The notes: generated by a model not told the origin, from the letters alone. Positions 9,328-21,802 are shown, counted from the first letter of the stretch. The stretch is DNA of 64,000 bases from Proteus vulgaris (GCF_016239305.1 NZ_JAEHOQ010000012.1:54438-118437), one strand, 5' to 3'. Program-made: numbers and translations.

Positions 9328-10542
9328 TTATTGATGATAACCCACAATAAAGCGTCCAAATTTTTGAATTGCCATATCTAAATCATCTTCACGGGGAAGG
9401 GTGACGATGCGGAAATGGTCTGGGTATGGCCAGTTAAAGGCAGTACCTTGTACCAATAAAACTTTTTCTTGCAGTAATAAATCGAGGATCATTTTCTGAT
9501 CGTCTTTAATACTGTAGCGATTAAGGTCTATTTTAGGGAACATATACAATGCACCCATAGGTTTAACGCAAGATACACCGGGAATTTGATTGATCAGTTC
9601 CCAAGCACGATTGCGTTGTTCGTATAAACGACCACCCGGTAGAATAAATTCGCTAATACTTTGATAACCACCTAATGCAGTTTGAATAGCGTGTTGCATC
9701 GGAACGTTGGCGCATAAACGCATGGAAGCCAGCATATTTAAGCCTTCAATGTAGCTTTTAGCATGCTTTTTAGGGCCGTTTAATACCATCCAACCTTGAC
9801 GGAAACCCGCAACCCGATAGGTTTTTGATAAACCGTTAAAGGTGACTGTTAATAAGTCAGGAGCCATCGCAGCAATAGAGTGGTGTTCGGCATCATCATA
9901 GAGAATTTTATCGTAGATTTCGTCGGCAAAGATAATTAGGTCATGTTGACGAGCTATTTCAACGATTTCCATCAAAATATCTTTGCTATATACCGCACCT
10001 GTTGGGTTGTTTGGATTGATAATGACAATACCACGGGTATTTTTTGTAATTTTGCTACGAATGTCATCGAGGTCAGGGAACCAGCCTTGTTGTTCATCAC
10101 ACATATAATGAACGGCGTTTCCCCCAGAAAGGGAAACCGCTGCTGTCCATAAAGGATAATCCGGAGCTGGTACCAGCATTTCATCGCCATTATTTAATAA
10201 GGCTTGCATCGCTTGTACGATTAATTCAGAAACACCATTACCAATATAGATGTCTTCAACAGTAACGTCACGCATGTCACGAGCTTGATAATGCTGCATG
10301 ATTGCTTTACGCGCAGAGAACAGTCCTTTCGAATCACTATAGCCCTGTGAGCTTGGTAGATTACGAATAACATCTACTAAAATTTCATCAGGTGCTTCAA
10401 AGCCAAAAGGTGCCGGGTTACCAATATTGAGTTTTAAAACTTTATTACCTTCTTCTTCCAGACGTTTTGCTTCTTGCAAAACCGGACCTCTAATGTCGTA
10501 ACAGACATGTTCGAGTTTGTTTGATTTTTTAATCTGATTCAT
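9328..10542 (-). CDS. alaA: Glutamate-pyruvate aminotransferase AlaA
   Basis: PLP-dependent class I/II aminotransferase making alanine from pyruvate with glutamate. 404 residues (E. coli 405). Seen: KLNIGNPAPFGF near the N-terminus, the NPNNPTGAVYS cofactor loop, FADEIYDKILYDD, and the PLP-lysine motif FNGLSKTYRVAGFRQGW. The open frame runs up to 10599, but ATG 10542 matches the family start (KSNKLEHVCYDIRGPV follows). It is divergent from lrhA across a long AT-rich gap, as in E. coli. Confidence 0.95.
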   Translation of the reverse strand: MNQIKKSNKLEHVCYDIRGPVLQEAKRLEEEGNKVLKLNIGNPAPFGFEAPDEILVDVIRNLPSSQGYSDSKGLFSARKAIMQHYQARDMRDVTVEDIYIGNGVSELIVQAMQALLNNGDEMLVPAPDYPLWTAAVSLSGGNAVHYMCDEQQGWFPDLDDIRSKITKNTRGIVIINPNNPTGAVYSKDILMEIVEIARQHDLIIFADEIYDKILYDDAEHHSIAAMAPDLLTVTFNGLSKTYRVAGFRQGWMVLNGPKKHAKSYIEGLNMLASMRLCANVPMQHAIQTALGGYQSISEFILPGGRLYEQRNRAWELINQIPGVSCVKPMGALYMFPKIDLNRYSIKDDQKMILDLLLQEKVLLVQGTAFNWPYPDHFRIVTLPREDDLDMAIQKFGRFIVGYHQ

Positions 10543-11396
10543 AGCGCGTTTACCTAATAGGATCTGACATGTATCTCTACTGTGGCGACTTAGCGACATT
10601 TATCGCCAATTGCTATTCATATAGAAAGATACAAATGAAAAGGCTGTCCCAGCAAATAACTGTTCTATCACTCTACTCTTACGTTACAAACTTTTGAAGA
10701 TGCTAGGTAATTTTTGGTGTAAAAGGTCAGTTTATTCTTAGAATGTTATTTTGATGACTAATTGTGTGGTTTATGTCGGATTTATATTTCAGTTTTGATT
10801 TTAAATCTGGATTATTATTCTGGTGAATAAGGGCTTTTTAGTGTGGTGATCAGAAATAAGTTGATGTGATACATAGGTAGATGGAATGTTGCATAATCAA
10901 TTATTGAATAATTTTATCGGATTTGTATTATCTGACTTAATATATTAAATTTTCAAATAATATGGTTAAATCTACTTTATTCTATAGCAATCAATCAGTT
11001 TAAGTATAAATTAAATTTAAATCTTAAATTTAATTTATAGGGGAAGATACTTAAACTGGAATGCATAGTTAAGATAATTTAAATTATTTTCAAAATGTTA
11101 AAATTTATGTACGAGAAAGCAATATAGTATGATCCATGTCTAACTTGTGATGATGGTATACAGTTCTTTCTTGTGAATGCTTGAAATGATAATAAAATTT
11201 AATTTGTTACAAAAAGATGCAATTCCTTTCTATCTAGGAGGTGTAAACGATAAGAAACAAATGTAAAGTATTCGGTATGTCTTTGCTCTCCTTTTCAGAG
11301 TAGAGTACTGTCTAATTGGAAGTCTTTTTTAGACTTTTGATAAAAAAACACCAGGTATATGTAATTTAAAAATCAAAAATAAGTGAAGAATAAACA
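10543..11396. promoter_or_regulatory. Long AT-rich region between alaA and lrhA
   Basis: 854 bases without a convincing gene. It must hold the alaA promoter (minus strand) and the lrhA promoter with what appears to be a long lrhA leader; E. coli lrhA also has an unusually long untranslated leader and is autoregulated. An extended hairpin at 10996-11058 is listed separately. A strong Shine-Dalgarno-like AGGAGG near 11238 is followed by no usable reading frame. Confidence 0.5.
10996..11058. repeat. 25-bp interrupted hairpin in the lrhA leader
   Basis: Outer arms CAGTTTAAGTAT (10996-11007) and its exact complement (11047-11058) enclose inner 13-base arms (11008-11020 and 11024-11036) with a 3-base loop. 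All 25 pairs are perfect. The only irregularity is a 10-base bulge (ATAGGGGAAG, 11037-11046) on the distal side. It lies about 340 bases before the lrhA ATG. It could be a regulatory RNA element or a small mobile hairpin repeat. Confidence 0.65.
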
Positions 11397-12314
11397 ATGA
11401 TTAATGCAAATCGTCCGATAATGAATCTCGACCTCGATCTGCTTAGAACGTTTGTAGCTGTAGCAGATTTAAACACGTTTGCAGCCGCTGCGGCTGCTGT
11501 ATGTCGAACCCAGTCTGCTGTTAGTCAGCAGATGCAACGTTTAGAGCAATTGGTGGGCAGAGAGCTTTTCGCCCGTCATGGTCGTAATAAATTACTTACA
11601 GAGCATGGCCTTCAATTATTAGGTTATGCGCGTCAAATTTTACGTGCGAATGATGATGCAACTGCGTCATTAACGTATAGCGATGCGGAAGGGGAGCTAC
11701 GTATTGGTGCCTCTGACGACTCTGTTGATACTTTATTGCCTTTTTTATTAAACCGTATCGCGTCTGTGTATCCACGTTTAGCTGTTGATGTACGTATTAA
11801 ACGTTCTCAATATATTGAAACAATGCTAGATAATCATGAAATTGATTTAGCATTAACAACAGCACGCATTGGACATCACCCGCGTACAGCGTTACGCACT
11901 GCACCAGTGTTATGGCACTGTGCACCTGATTTCCAAATACAAATGAATGAACCGCTCCCTTTAGTTGTGATGGATGAAACAAACCCATTCCGTCAATTAG
12001 CAACGAATACACTAGATGATGCCGGCATTCAATGGCGTATTGCTTATGAAGCTGCTTCTTTATCTGCTGTTCGTGCGGCCGTAAATGCAGAAGTGGGTAT
12101 TACAGCGCGTCCACTTGAAATGCAAAATGCCGATTTACGTATTTTAGGTGAAAGCGAAGGTTTACCGCGTTTACCTGAAACACAATTTTGGTTATATCGT
12201 AACTTTGATGAACAAAATGAAGCGGTGTTAACAGTATTCAATGCAATTGAAAACAAGAAAACACCTTATACCGTCACTGCACCTGAAGATATTAGCTCTA
12301 CTGAGCTGGAATAA
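11397..12314 (+). CDS. lrhA: LysR-type regulator LrhA/HexA
   Basis: Transcription regulator of 305 residues (E. coli 312). An N-terminal winged HTH (about 10-70: [32 protein letters not shown]) is followed by a LysR substrate domain. The N-terminal 90 residues are nearly those of E. coli LrhA. Known: LrhA represses flhDC and motility in E. coli; HexA represses exoenzymes in Pectobacterium and secondary metabolism in Photorhabdus/Xenorhabdus. In Proteus a role in swarming is a reasonable inference. Start chosen at 11397 because [19 protein letters not shown] is the conserved N-terminus. Confidence 0.93.
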   Translation: MINANRPIMNLDLDLLRTFVAVADLNTFAAAAAAVCRTQSAVSQQMQRLEQLVGRELFARHGRNKLLTEHGLQLLGYARQILRANDDATASLTYSDAEGELRIGASDDSVDTLLPFLLNRIASVYPRLAVDVRIKRSQYIETMLDNHEIDLALTTARIGHHPRTALRTAPVLWHCAPDFQIQMNEPLPLVVMDETNPFRQLATNTLDDAGIQWRIAYEAASLSAVRAAVNAEVGITARPLEMQNADLRILGESEGLPRLPETQFWLYRNFDEQNEAVLTVFNAIENKKTPYTVTAPEDISSTELE

Positions 12315-12409
12315 TCACATTAATTGTTGTGTAAATATAGAGTATTAAAACACAAAAATTAAAGATTAAAAAACAGTCAAATAAGACTGAAAAGTGATGA
12401 ATAATGATA

Positions 12410-12453
12410 AACGGGAATAGATGCAATTAAGCGCATTTATTTCCGTTTTTTTA
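12410..12453 (+). terminator. Terminator after lrhA
   Basis: A 15-base arm (12410-12424) pairs with 12433-12447 with two wobble pairs, followed by a run of T. It lies about 95 bases after the lrhA stop. Confidence 0.8.
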
Positions 12454-13112
12454 TTGTTATATTTAGATATAGTAACATTATGTTAATATTTATGTTGATT
12501 TATGTATTCATCTTTGTGACATTTCATTCCATAACCTCCTTAACTGCTTGTTAAAAAAATGTTTACCTTCCTCCTTGGTTAATCAGTTGTAGGATTTGTT
12601 AACAAATAAAAAGATTGTCTAGGTTTTTAGAGAATAAAAACGCAAATCAAAACGGATATTTGACCTCCTCCACAATATTGGAAAGTTAATTTGTTAAAAT
12701 TTGGATAAATTTTAAACTGATTAAGTATTTTTTCGACTATTTTGTGAGTTTGATCAAAAAAATAAGGCACATTTGCCTGTGTTGAGTCAGGTTTTTCCTG
12801 AGATACTGGTGTAGTAAAATCGAATTATCGGTTAGACTAAGCGTGTTAGCAAAAATTTTGTAGATTGACTGACACGTTTTAGCATTAGCCAGTAATTGGG
12901 TGTTAAAAATGAGTGTTAATTTTGTTAAATCGCGATAGAAAACGGCGTAATTTATTACAAAGTTTTCTAAAAAAGAAGAAAGGTATAAATAGACTGTTAT
13001 TATTTGTTTAATTAGCAAGTCTGTTTAATACGCTTTTTTTTCGTAATTAGAAATGTGGTGTAAACCGCCGGATAAGAGTTGGTTAATTGACACCACCTTT
13101 GATGAGTAAGCA
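12454..13112 (+). promoter_or_regulatory. Upstream region of the nuo operon
   Basis: About 660 AT-rich bases between the lrhA terminator and nuoA. It must contain the nuo promoter(s); E. coli nuo is controlled by ArcA, NarL, Fnr and Fis from a similarly long upstream region. I could not identify a specific operator with confidence. A 93-codon minus-strand frame at 12737-13018 has skewed composition and no family resemblance, and is not called. Confidence 0.4.
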
Positions 13113-13565
13113 ATGAGTATGTCTACAACCACCGAAGTTATCGCCCATCATTGGGCATTTGCTGTCTTCCTCATAGGCGCATTGGGGTTATGTTCGCTCA
13201 TGTTGTTGGGTGCCCGCTATTTAGGCGGACGCGCACAGGCAAGGGCAAAGCATGTTCCTTATGAATCTGGTCTTGATTCTGTTGGCAGCGCTCGTCTGCG
13301 CATGTCGGCTAAATTCTATTTAGTTGCCATGTTTTTCGTTATTTTCGATGTTGAAGCACTGTTTCTTTATGCCTGGGCTGTTTCCGTTCGTGAAGTCGGC
13401 TGGTTAGGCTTTATTGAAGCATCAGTCTTCATCGCTATTTTATTAGCTGGATTATTCTATTTGGTTCGCATAGGTGCATTAGATTGGACACCTATTCGCT
13501 CTCGCCGCGAAACTGCGAGTAAAAGCCATGTTCGATTAACCAGCGGCAAACATCCGCAGCAGTAA
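13113..13565 (+). CDS. nuoA: NADH-quinone oxidoreductase subunit A
   Basis: Small membrane subunit of complex I at the junction between the peripheral and membrane arms. 150 residues (E. coli 147). Three membrane helices at about 15-38, 70-92 and 97-120; the conserved loop [39 protein letters not shown] is seen, with its acidic residues. The start [16 protein letters not shown] equals the E. coli start. First gene of the 13-gene operon. Confidence 0.96.
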   Translation: MSMSTTTEVIAHHWAFAVFLIGALGLCSLMLLGARYLGGRAQARAKHVPYESGLDSVGSARLRMSAKFYLVAMFFVIFDVEALFLYAWAVSVREVGWLGFIEASVFIAILLAGLFYLVRIGALDWTPIRSRRETASKSHVRLTSGKHPQQ

Positions 13566-13582
13566 TAAGCGAGGCATTAGAA

Positions 13583-14257
13583 ATGGATTATACCCTCACC
13601 CGCATAGATCCGAACGGTGAGAATGACCGTTATCCCCTGCAATCACAGGAAATTGTCAGTGACCCATTAGATGCTCACGTTCATCGCAGCGTGTATATGG
13701 GAAAACTGGAACATGCGTTACATGACGTTGTGAACTGGGGACGGAAAAACTCTTTATGGCCATATAACTTTGGTCTTTCTTGTTGTTACGTTGAAATGGT
13801 GACGTCATTTACAGCTGTGCATGACGTGGCTCGTTTTGGTTCTGAAGTATTGCGTGCATCTCCTCGTCAAGCTGACTTTATGGTGGTTGCGGGTACTTGC
13901 TTTACGAAAATGGCTCCTGTTATTCAGCGTTTGTACGATCAGATGTTAGAACCTAAATGGGTTATCTCTATGGGTGCATGTGCTAACTCTGGTGGTATGT
14001 ACGACATTTATTCCGTAGTGCAAGGTGTGGATAAGTTTATTCCAGTTGATGTGTATATTCCTGGATGTCCGCCACGCCCTGAAGCTTATATGCAAGCATT
14101 AATGTTATTACAAGAGTCCATTGGTAAAGAACGTCGCCCATTATCATGGGTTGTCGGTGACCAAGGCGTTTACCGTGCCAATATGCAATCAGAACGAGAA
14201 AGAAAACACGGTGAGCGTATCGCAGTCAAAAATCTGCGTACTCCAGACGAAATTTAA
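13583..14257 (+). CDS. nuoB: NADH-quinone oxidoreductase subunit B
   Basis: Peripheral-arm subunit that holds the terminal 4Fe-4S cluster N2, the electron donor to quinone. 224 residues. Cluster ligands appear as the tandem Cys pair in LSCCYVEM, the Cys in [10 protein letters not shown] and the Cys in [11 protein letters not shown]. It begins 17 bases after nuoA. Confidence 0.97.
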   Translation: MDYTLTRIDPNGENDRYPLQSQEIVSDPLDAHVHRSVYMGKLEHALHDVVNWGRKNSLWPYNFGLSCCYVEMVTSFTAVHDVARFGSEVLRASPRQADFMVVAGTCFTKMAPVIQRLYDQMLEPKWVISMGACANSGGMYDIYSVVQGVDKFIPVDVYIPGCPPRPEAYMQALMLLQESIGKERRPLSWVVGDQGVYRANMQSERERKHGERIAVKNLRTPDEI

Positions 14258-14333
14258 AGGCTTTTGCCTAAGACGTAACCAGAGCAATGTGTTGCGATCA
14301 TAGTAACCCTGATCAAAGTTGTGGTGAATAGAA

Positions 14334-16130
14334 ATGACCGATCAGATAGCGCAAAAAGGCGCTCGGCCAGCGTGGGAAACGACCGATCATATTGATGATC
14401 AGGTGGTTAATGAACTGCGTCAGAAATTTGGGCCAGATGCGTTTACATTCCAGCCTACTCGTACTGGCATGCCAGTTGTTTGGGTTAAGCGGGAACAACT
14501 CATTGAGGTAATGCAATACCTCAAATCTTTACCAAAACCTTATGTCATGCTGTTTGATATGCATGGCTTTGATGAGCGTCTGCGTACGCACCGTCAAGGC
14601 TTGCCTGCAGCAGACTTTTCCGTTTTCTATCATCTGATATCAATCGATCGTAATAAAGATATTATGTTGAAAGTCGCATTAAGTGAAAATGATCTTAATG
14701 TTCCGACTATCACATCTCTCTTTCCTAACTCGAATTGGTATGAGCGTGAAGTCTGGGATATGTTTGGGATTGTCTTTAATGGACACCCTAATTTACGCCG
14801 TATCATGATGCTTCCTGATTGGGAAGGTCATCCACTGCGTAAAGATTATCCTGCTCGTGCGACAGAGTTCGATCCTTATGTGCTGACAAAGCAGAAACAG
14901 GATCTGGAAATGGAATCGCTGACATTTAAACCTGAAGAGTGGGGAATGAAGCGCGGTACGGAGAATGAGGACTTTATGTTCTTAAACCTCGGCCCTAACC
15001 ATCCATCCTCTCACGGTGCATTCCGTATTATTCTTCAGCTTGATGGCGAGGAAATCGTCGACTGTGTACCCGATGTGGGTTATCACCACCGTGGTGCTGA
15101 AAAAATGGGTGAGCGCCAATCTTGGCACAGCTATATCCCATATACAGATCGAATCGAATACCTTGGCGGATGCGTTAACGAAATGCCTTATGTACTTGCA
15201 GTGGAAAAACTTGCTGGTATTGAAGTGCCTGAACGCGTTAAAGTCATTCGTGTCATGCTGTCTGAGCTATTTCGTATTAATAGCCACTTACTGTATATCA
15301 GTACCTTTATCCAAGACGTTGGTGCAATGACACCGGTGTTCTTTGCCTTTACTGACCGTCAAAAAGTCTACAACATCGTTGAAGCGATTACCGGATTCCG
15401 TATGCACCCTGCATGGTTCCGTATTGGCGGTGTTGCTCATGACTTGCCACGCGGTTGGGAACGTTTATTACGTGAATTTTTAGATTGGATGCCAAAACGT
15501 CTAGATTCTTACGTAAAAGCAGCGTTGCAAAACAGTATTTTGAAAGGTCGTACTATCGGTGTTGCCTCATATAACTCGAAAGAAGCGTTAGAGTGGGGTG
15601 TTACTGGTGCGGGTCTTCGTGCAACAGGCGTTGAGTTTGACGTGCGTAAATGGCGTCCATATTCAGGTTATGAAAACTTTGAATTTGAAATTCCTGTCGC
15701 AAGTAATGGCGACTGTTACGATCGTGTCATGCTGAAAGTAGAAGAGCTCCGCCAGAGCTTACGCATTTTGGAACAATGCTATAAAAATATGCCAGAAGGG
15801 CCATTTAAAGCAGACCATCCACTGACAACGCCTCCACCAAAAGAGCGCACATTACAGCATATCGAAACTATGATTAACCATTTCTTACAGGTTTCATGGG
15901 GCCCGGTTATGCCTGCTAATGAATCATTCCAGATGGTTGAAGCCACTAAAGGGATCAATAGCTATTACTTAACCAGTGATGGCAGCACAATGAGCTACCG
16001 TACACGTATCCGTACGCCTAGTTTTGCTCATTTACAACAAATCCCTGCGGTTATCCGCGGTAGCTTGGTTTCTGACTTGATTGTGTATCTGGGAAGTATT
16101 GATTTTGTAATGTCGGATGTGGATCGTTAA
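14334..16130 (+). CDS. nuoC: NADH-quinone oxidoreductase, fused subunits C and D
   Basis: 598-residue fusion (NuoCD): the N-terminal ~190 residues are the 30-kDa subunit C ([22 protein letters not shown]), the remainder the 49-kDa subunit D ([29 protein letters not shown]-terminal DFVMSDVDR), which shapes the quinone pocket next to N2. The fusion is usual in Enterobacterales. A 76-base gap separates it from nuoB. Confidence 0.96.
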   Translation: MTDQIAQKGARPAWETTDHIDDQVVNELRQKFGPDAFTFQPTRTGMPVVWVKREQLIEVMQYLKSLPKPYVMLFDMHGFDERLRTHRQGLPAADFSVFYHLISIDRNKDIMLKVALSENDLNVPTITSLFPNSNWYEREVWDMFGIVFNGHPNLRRIMMLPDWEGHPLRKDYPARATEFDPYVLTKQKQDLEMESLTFKPEEWGMKRGTENEDFMFLNLGPNHPSSHGAFRIILQLDGEEIVDCVPDVGYHHRGAEKMGERQSWHSYIPYTDRIEYLGGCVNEMPYVLAVEKLAGIEVPERVKVIRVMLSELFRINSHLLYISTFIQDVGAMTPVFFAFTDRQKVYNIVEAITGFRMHPAWFRIGGVAHDLPRGWERLLREFLDWMPKRLDSYVKAALQNSILKGRTIGVASYNSKEALEWGVTGAGLRATGVEFDVRKWRPYSGYENFEFEIPVASNGDCYDRVMLKVEELRQSLRILEQCYKNMPEGPFKADHPLTTPPPKERTLQHIETMINHFLQVSWGPVMPANESFQMVEATKGINSYYLTSDGSTMSYRTRIRTPSFAHLQQIPAVIRGSLVSDLIVYLGSIDFVMSDVDR

Positions 16131-16132
16131 TC

Positions 16133-16678
16133 ATGCAAAATGAATTAAACCAAAAAGATGATGCGGTGCAGATTGAAATTGTTGATGTCACGCATTCAAA
16201 GAAAGCGACGTTTGTATTAACTGAAGAAGAACGCGCTGAAATTGAACAAGAAAAACATCACTACGAAGATCCGCGAGCAGCTTCTATAGAAGCACTGAAA
16301 ATTGTGCAAAAGAACCGTGGTTGGGTTGAAGACGGTGCAATCTATGCGATTGCAGATGTTCTTGGGATCCCCGCTAGCGATGTTGAAGGCGTTGCTACGT
16401 TCTATAGCCAAATTTTCCGTCAACCCGTTGGTCGTCACATTATTCGTTTTTGTGACAGCGTGGTTTGTCATATTACAGGTTATCAAGGCATTCAAGCAGC
16501 AATTGAAAAGCATCTTAATATTATCCCTGGTCAAACAACACCAGATGGTCGCTTTACATTACTGCCAACCTGCTGTTTAGGTAATTGTGATAAAGGTCCT
16601 ACCATGATGGTAGATGACGATACTCACAGCTTTGTTAAACCTGAAGAGATTGAAACGTTACTGGAGCAGTATCCATGA
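16133..16678 (+). CDS. nuoE: NADH-quinone oxidoreductase subunit E
   Basis: Thioredoxin-fold 24-kDa subunit with the 2Fe-2S cluster N1a. 181 residues; ligands in [10 protein letters not shown] and [13 protein letters not shown]. The conserved body starts at [19 protein letters not shown] near residue 43, so there is a charged N-terminal extension about 15 residues longer than in E. coli (166). Its ATG lies two bases after the nuoCD stop. A later start is possible, but no better ATG with a ribosome site is seen. Confidence 0.95.
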   Translation: MQNELNQKDDAVQIEIVDVTHSKKATFVLTEEERAEIEQEKHHYEDPRAASIEALKIVQKNRGWVEDGAIYAIADVLGIPASDVEGVATFYSQIFRQPVGRHIIRFCDSVVCHITGYQGIQAAIEKHLNIIPGQTTPDGRFTLLPTCCLGNCDKGPTMMVDDDTHSFVKPEEIETLLEQYP

Positions 16679-18039
16679 CAGCAATTTCAGGAGCAAAACC
16701 GATTATTCGTAGCGCAGAAACGCACCCGCTAACGTGGCGCTTACGCGATGATCGTCAGCCTGTTTGGCTGGATGAATACCGTGCTAAAAACGGTTATAAA
16801 GCGGCAGAAAAAGCATTAAAAGGCATGTCACCGACTGAAGTCACAACGGAAGTCAAAGATGCAGGCCTAAAAGGTCGTGGTGGTGCTGGATTCTCAACAG
16901 GCTTGAAATGGAGCCTGATGCCAAAAGATGAAAGCATGAATATCCGTTACATCCTTTGTAACGCAGATGAAATGGAGCCGGGGACTTATAAAGACCGTCT
17001 CTTAATGGAAGAACTTCCACATCTGTTAATTGAAGGGATGATTATCGGTGCTCACGCACTAAAAGCTTACCGTGGATATATTTTCCTTCGTGGTGAATAT
17101 ATCGAAGCAGCTAAGCATTTACGCCATGCAATCGAGGAAGCAAAAGCTGCAGGTTTCCTTGGTAAAAATATCTTTGGTTCAGGTGTTGATTTTGAATTGT
17201 TTGTTCATACAGGTGCTGGTCGTTACATCTGTGGTGAAGAAACGGCATTAATCAACTCCTTAGAAGGTCGTCGTGCTAACCCGCGCTCTAAACCACCATT
17301 TCCTGCAACATCAGGTGCATGGGGTAAACCAACTTGTGTCAATAACGTTGAAACACTGTGTAACGTGCCCGCGATTATTGAACATGGCAAAGATTGGTAT
17401 ATCGGCTTAAGTGAAGGCAAAAGCCCAGATGCGGGTACTAAATTAATGGGATTCTCTGGTCGCGTGAAGTATCCGGGCTTATGGGAATTACCTTTTGGTA
17501 CAACAGCGCGTGAGATCCTTGAAGATTACGCAGGCGGTATGCGTGATGGTCTTAAATTGAAAGCATGGCAACCGGGTGGTGCAGGTACTGACTTTTTAAC
17601 CGAAGATCACCTCGACCTCCCAATGGATTTTGGCACGATTGCAAAAGCAGGTAGCCGTTTAGGTACAGCGCTTGCGATGGCAGTAGATAATGAAATTAAT
17701 ATGGTTTCATTGACTCGCAACTTAGAAGAATTCTTTGCGCGTGAATCTTGTGGCTGGTGTACACCTTGTCGTGATGGCTTGCCATGGAGTGTCGAAATCT
17801 TACGTGCGATAGAAAATGGTAAAGGTCGCCCTGGTGATATCGAAACCCTTGAGCATTTATGTCGTTCTTTAAGTCCAGGACACACATTCTGTGCTCACGC
17901 ACCGGGTGCAGTAGAACCTTTACAAAGCGCCATTAAATATTTCCGTGAAGAATTTGAAGCAGGCATTATTCAAGAAGATTATACCAATGCCAATTTAATC
18001 AGAGGTATTCAGCCTAACTTGCTGAAAAGCCGCTGGTAA
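16675..18039 (+). CDS. nuoF: NADH-quinone oxidoreductase subunit F (NADH and FMN binding)
   Basis: 51-kDa subunit that oxidises NADH through FMN and passes electrons to the 4Fe-4S cluster N3. 454 residues. NADH-binding [16 protein letters not shown] site [14 protein letters not shown] and cluster N3 ligands [12 protein letters not shown] plus a downstream Cys ([10 protein letters not shown]) are all present. Its ATG overlaps the nuoE stop (ATGA), indicating translational coupling. Confidence 0.97.
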   Translation: MTAISGAKPIIRSAETHPLTWRLRDDRQPVWLDEYRAKNGYKAAEKALKGMSPTEVTTEVKDAGLKGRGGAGFSTGLKWSLMPKDESMNIRYILCNADEMEPGTYKDRLLMEELPHLLIEGMIIGAHALKAYRGYIFLRGEYIEAAKHLRHAIEEAKAAGFLGKNIFGSGVDFELFVHTGAGRYICGEETALINSLEGRRANPRSKPPFPATSGAWGKPTCVNNVETLCNVPAIIEHGKDWYIGLSEGKSPDAGTKLMGFSGRVKYPGLWELPFGTTAREILEDYAGGMRDGLKLKAWQPGGAGTDFLTEDHLDLPMDFGTIAKAGSRLGTALAMAVDNEINMVSLTRNLEEFFARESCGWCTPCRDGLPWSVEILRAIENGKGRPGDIETLEHLCRSLSPGHTFCAHAPGAVEPLQSAIKYFREEFEAGIIQEDYTNANLIRGIQPNLLKSRW

Positions 18040-18101
18040 TTTTTCACGACACATTCTAGGTTTAACGCCTGCTGTGCAGGCCTTTGGGAAGCATGCTGAC
18101 T

Positions 18102-20825
18102 ATGGCTACGATTCATGTAGACGGCAAAGAATATGAAGTTAACGGGGCTGATAACCTGTTAGAAGCCTGTCTTAATTTAGGCTTAGATATTCCTTATTTT
18201 TGCTGGCACCCAGCGCTGGGAAGCGTTGGCGCTTGCCGCCAGTGTGCGGTTAAGCAATATCAAAATGCTGAGGATACCCGCGGTCGTTTAGTGATGTCTT
18301 GTATGACACCAGCGACTGATGGCACGTTTATTTCTATTGATGACGAAGAAGCGAAGAAATTCCGCGAAAGCGTTGTTGAATGGTATATGACAAACCATCC
18401 TCATGACTGTCCAGTTTGTGAAGAAGGGGGGAACTGCCACCTTCAAGATATGACGGTAATGACTGGTCACACTATGCGTCGCTATCGCTTTACTAAGCGT
18501 ACACATAGAAACCAAGATCTGGGACCGTTTATTTCTCATGAAATGAACCGTTGTATTGCTTGTTACCGCTGTGTTCGTTACTACAAAGACTATGCTGATG
18601 GTACTGATTTAGGTGTCTTCGGTGCACATAACAACGTTTTCTTTGGACGCGTTGAAGATGGCACATTAGAGAGCGAATTCTCGGGTAACTTGGTTGAAAT
18701 TTGTCCGACAGGTGTTTTCACTGATAAAACTCACTCATCGCGTTATAACCGTAAGTGGGATATGCAGTTTGCACCAAGTATTTGCCAAGGCTGTAGCATG
18801 GGTTGTAATACAAGCCCAGGTGAACGTTATGGCGAACTGCGTCGTATCGAAAACCGTTATAACGGAACAGTGAACCGCTATTTCCTCTGTGACCGTGGTC
18901 GTTTTGGCTATGGCTATGTGAACTTAGCAAGCAGACCTCGCCAACCTAAAAAACGTTTAGGTAGTAACTGGTTAGAGATCAATGCTGTTCAAGCAACTCA
19001 AGCTGCTGCGGATATGCTGAAGAAAAGCCAGCGTATTGTCGGTATTGGCTCACCGCGTGCAAGCATCGAAAGTAACTTTGCATTACGTGAAGTTGTGGGT
19101 GCTGAAAACTTCTATAGCGGTATTTCTGCATCAGAGCAGAAACGTTTGACGTTAATGCTAGAGATTTTACAAAAAGGTGGTGTTCATACGCCATCTCTAC
19201 GTGAAATTGAAGATTACGATGCAGTTTTAGTGTTAGGTGAAGATTTAACACAAACTGGTGCTCGTATGGCATTATCTGTACGCCAAGCGGTGAAAGGCAA
19301 AGCGCGTGAAATGGCTGCTGCTCAAAAAGTTGCTGACTGGCAAATTGCTGCGATTATGAATATTGGGCAACGTGCGAAATATCCTCTGTTTGTGACTCAT
19401 GTTGACGAGACTCGCCTTGATGATGTTGCAGCGTGGAGTTATCGCGCACCGGTTGTTGATCAAGCACGCTTAGGTTTTGCGATTGCCAATAATATTAACG
19501 GTGAAGCACCTGCGGTTGATGGTATCGATGACGCGCTGAATAAACATATCGAAATGGTTGTTCAAGCACTTTCTCAAGCGAAGAAACCACTCATTATCAG
19601 TGGTAGTCATGCAGGTAGTGAAGATGTTATTAAAGCTGCTGCCAACATTGCGTTTGCATTAAAAGCGAAAGGCAATGAAGTGGGACTTTCTTTCGTTGCT
19701 GATGATGCAAACAGCATGGGCCTTGCCATGATGAATGCACAACCTCTTGATGATGCGTTAAAAATCATGCGCAGTGGTCAAGCTGACACGGTTGTTGTTA
19801 TGGAAAACGATTTATATCGCCATTACGATGCCGACGTGATTGATGATGCGATTGCGAAAGTTGATAACTTAATTGTTATTGACCACCAGCAAACAGACAT
19901 TATGGCGAAAGCACATTTGGTTCTCCCTGCTTCTTCGTTTGCTGAAAGCGACGGAACCATGGTTAGCCAAGAGGGTAGAGCACAACGTTATTTCCAAGTA
20001 TTCGAACCTTCTTTCTATAACAAAGAAGTGGTGATGCATGAAAGCTGGCGTTGGTTAAGCGCGGTTGATTCACAATGGCATGAAAGAACGCTGGATTGGA
20101 CACAGTTAGACAATGTTATTGAGCATTGTGCAACCCGTCTTCCTCAGTTTGCTGGCATTGTTGATGCTGCACCGAATGCGTCATTCCGTATTCGTGGTCA
20201 AAAACTAGCACGTGAACCACATCGTTACAGTGGACGTACTTCCATGCTAGCGAATGTGTCTGTTCATGAACAGCGTCAACCAAAAGATATCGACACACCT
20301 TTTGCGTTCTCAATGGAAGGTAATAACAGTCCAACAGCACCTCGTCAGCAAATTCCATTTGCTTGGGCCCCGGGTTGGAACTCACCTCAAGCGTGGAATA
20401 AATTCCAAGCAGAAGTGGGTGGTAGTTTACGCTTTGGCGATCCAGGTGTGCGCTTAATCGAATGTGGTGATAATACACTTGGCTACTTCACGGATATCCC
20501 TGCGCCATTTAATGCACAGAAAAATCAATGGACTGTCGCACCTTGCTACCGTTTATTTGGTAGTGAAGAATTATCACAACGCGCAGAAGTTATCCAATCT
20601 CGTATGGAAACGGCTTATTTAACATTGAGCGAATCTGATGCACAAGCATTAGCGTTAACTCAAGGTCAGCAAGCTATGTTTACTTACGAAGGTCGTGAAT
20701 TCACCTTACCTGTGAAAATCAGTGCTCACCTGACTCAAGGTCAAATTGGCTTGCCGTTAGGTATGGCAGGTATTTCTCCATCGCTGGTGGGTGTATCGGT
20801 TCGTCAACTGCGGGGTATTGCATAA
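18102..20825 (+). CDS. nuoG: NADH-quinone oxidoreductase subunit G
   Basis: Large peripheral-arm subunit that carries most of the iron-sulfur wire. An N-terminal ferredoxin-like domain ([20 protein letters not shown]) is followed by [16 protein letters not shown], the N4/N5 region [11 protein letters not shown] and [11 protein letters not shown], and the extra cluster N7 motif CQGCSMGCN, then a molybdopterin-oxidoreductase-like body. 907 residues (E. coli 908). The frame is open from a TTG at 18084, but ATG 18102 gives the family start [18 protein letters not shown] with GGGAA 11 bases upstream. Confidence 0.96.
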   Translation: MATIHVDGKEYEVNGADNLLEACLNLGLDIPYFCWHPALGSVGACRQCAVKQYQNAEDTRGRLVMSCMTPATDGTFISIDDEEAKKFRESVVEWYMTNHPHDCPVCEEGGNCHLQDMTVMTGHTMRRYRFTKRTHRNQDLGPFISHEMNRCIACYRCVRYYKDYADGTDLGVFGAHNNVFFGRVEDGTLESEFSGNLVEICPTGVFTDKTHSSRYNRKWDMQFAPSICQGCSMGCNTSPGERYGELRRIENRYNGTVNRYFLCDRGRFGYGYVNLASRPRQPKKRLGSNWLEINAVQATQAAADMLKKSQRIVGIGSPRASIESNFALREVVGAENFYSGISASEQKRLTLMLEILQKGGVHTPSLREIEDYDAVLVLGEDLTQTGARMALSVRQAVKGKAREMAAAQKVADWQIAAIMNIGQRAKYPLFVTHVDETRLDDVAAWSYRAPVVDQARLGFAIANNINGEAPAVDGIDDALNKHIEMVVQALSQAKKPLIISGSHAGSEDVIKAAANIAFALKAKGNEVGLSFVADDANSMGLAMMNAQPLDDALKIMRSGQADTVVVMENDLYRHYDADVIDDAIAKVDNLIVIDHQQTDIMAKAHLVLPASSFAESDGTMVSQEGRAQRYFQVFEPSFYNKEVVMHESWRWLSAVDSQWHERTLDWTQLDNVIEHCATRLPQFAGIVDAAPNASFRIRGQKLAREPHRYSGRTSMLANVSVHEQRQPKDIDTPFAFSMEGNNSPTAPRQQIPFAWAPGWNSPQAWNKFQAEVGGSLRFGDPGVRLIECGDNTLGYFTDIPAPFNAQKNQWTVAPCYRLFGSEELSQRAEVIQSRMETAYLTLSESDAQALALTQGQQAMFTYEGREFTLPVKISAHLTQGQIGLPLGMAGISPSLVGVSVRQLRGIA

Positions 20826-21802
20826 TGAGCTGGTTATCTCCTGAAGTTACAGAGATTTTACTCACCGTTCTAAAAGCCGTGGTGATCTTGCTTGTCGTGG
20901 TCACCTGTGGTGCTTTTATGAGTATGGGGGAACGCCGTTTACTGGGATTATTCCAAAATCGTTATGGGCCTAACCGTGTCGGTTATGCAGGTTCAGCACA
21001 GCTAATCGCGGATATGATCAAAATGTTCTTTAAAGAGGACTGGATCCCGAAATTTGCTGACCGCTTTATCTTCACCATAGCACCAGTAATTGCGTTTTCA
21101 TCTTTATTGCTGTCATTTGCCATTGTACCTGTTAGTTCAACATGGGTTGTTGCTGACTTAAACATCGGTATTTTATTCTTCTTGATGGTTGCGGGTATCG
21201 CGGTTTATGCCGTGTTATTTGCGGGCTGGTCAAGTAACAATAAATACTCATTGTTAGGTGCAATGCGTGCATCAGCACAAACTGTAAGTTATGAGGTGTT
21301 CTTAGGACTCTCAATCTTAGGGGTTGTTGCTCAAGCAGGCTCTTTTAACTTGACAGATATCGTGAATTCACAAGCGAATATGTGGAATGTCATTCCACAA
21401 TTTTTCGGCTTTATAACGTTTGCGATTGCTGGCGTTGCTGTTTGTCACCGTCATCCATTTGACCAACCAGAAGCAGAACAAGAGCTTGCTGATGGTTATC
21501 ACATTGAATATTCCGGTATGAAATTCGGTTTGTTCTTTGTTGGTGAATATATCGGGATTGTTGCGGTATCCGGTCTTATCGTGACGTTATTCTTTGGTGG
21601 TTGGCAAGGTCCTTTCTTACCGTCATTTATTTGGTTTGCATTGAAAACAGGATTCTTCATGATGATGTTCATCCTTATTCGTGCTTCGTTACCGCGTCCG
21701 CGTTACGACCAAGTGATGTCTTTTGGTTGGAAAATTTGCTTACCGTTAACTCTTATCAATCTGCTGGTAACTGCTGCAGTGATACTTTACAACGCTCAAT
21801 AA
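20825..21802 (+). CDS. nuoH: NADH-quinone oxidoreductase subunit H
   Basis: Eight-helix membrane subunit that forms the quinone entry site together with B and D. 325 residues, as in E. coli. Conserved loops [19 protein letters not shown] and [26 protein letters not shown] are seen. The ATG shares one base with the nuoG stop. Confidence 0.97.
   Translation: MSWLSPEVTEILLTVLKAVVILLVVVTCGAFMSMGERRLLGLFQNRYGPNRVGYAGSAQLIADMIKMFFKEDWIPKFADRFIFTIAPVIAFSSLLLSFAIVPVSSTWVVADLNIGILFFLMVAGIAVYAVLFAGWSSNNKYSLLGAMRASAQTVSYEVFLGLSILGVVAQAGSFNLTDIVNSQANMWNVIPQFFGFITFAIAGVAVCHRHPFDQPEAEQELADGYHIEYSGMKFGLFFVGEYIGIVAVSGLIVTLFFGGWQGPFLPSFIWFALKTGFFMMMFILIRASLPRPRYDQVMSFGWKICLPLTLINLLVTAAVILYNAQ

Noticed and set aside
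11236..11270. Strong AGGAGG ribosome-site-like sequence before lrhA
   Set aside because: The nearby start codons are followed at once by stops (GTG TAA, ATG TAA), so there is no small gene; probably chance in AT-rich DNA or part of leader structure.
12737..13018. 93-codon minus-strand frame upstream of nuoA
   Set aside because: Hydrophobic, AT-driven composition, no ribosome site worth noting, no family resemblance, and it covers the expected nuo promoter region.
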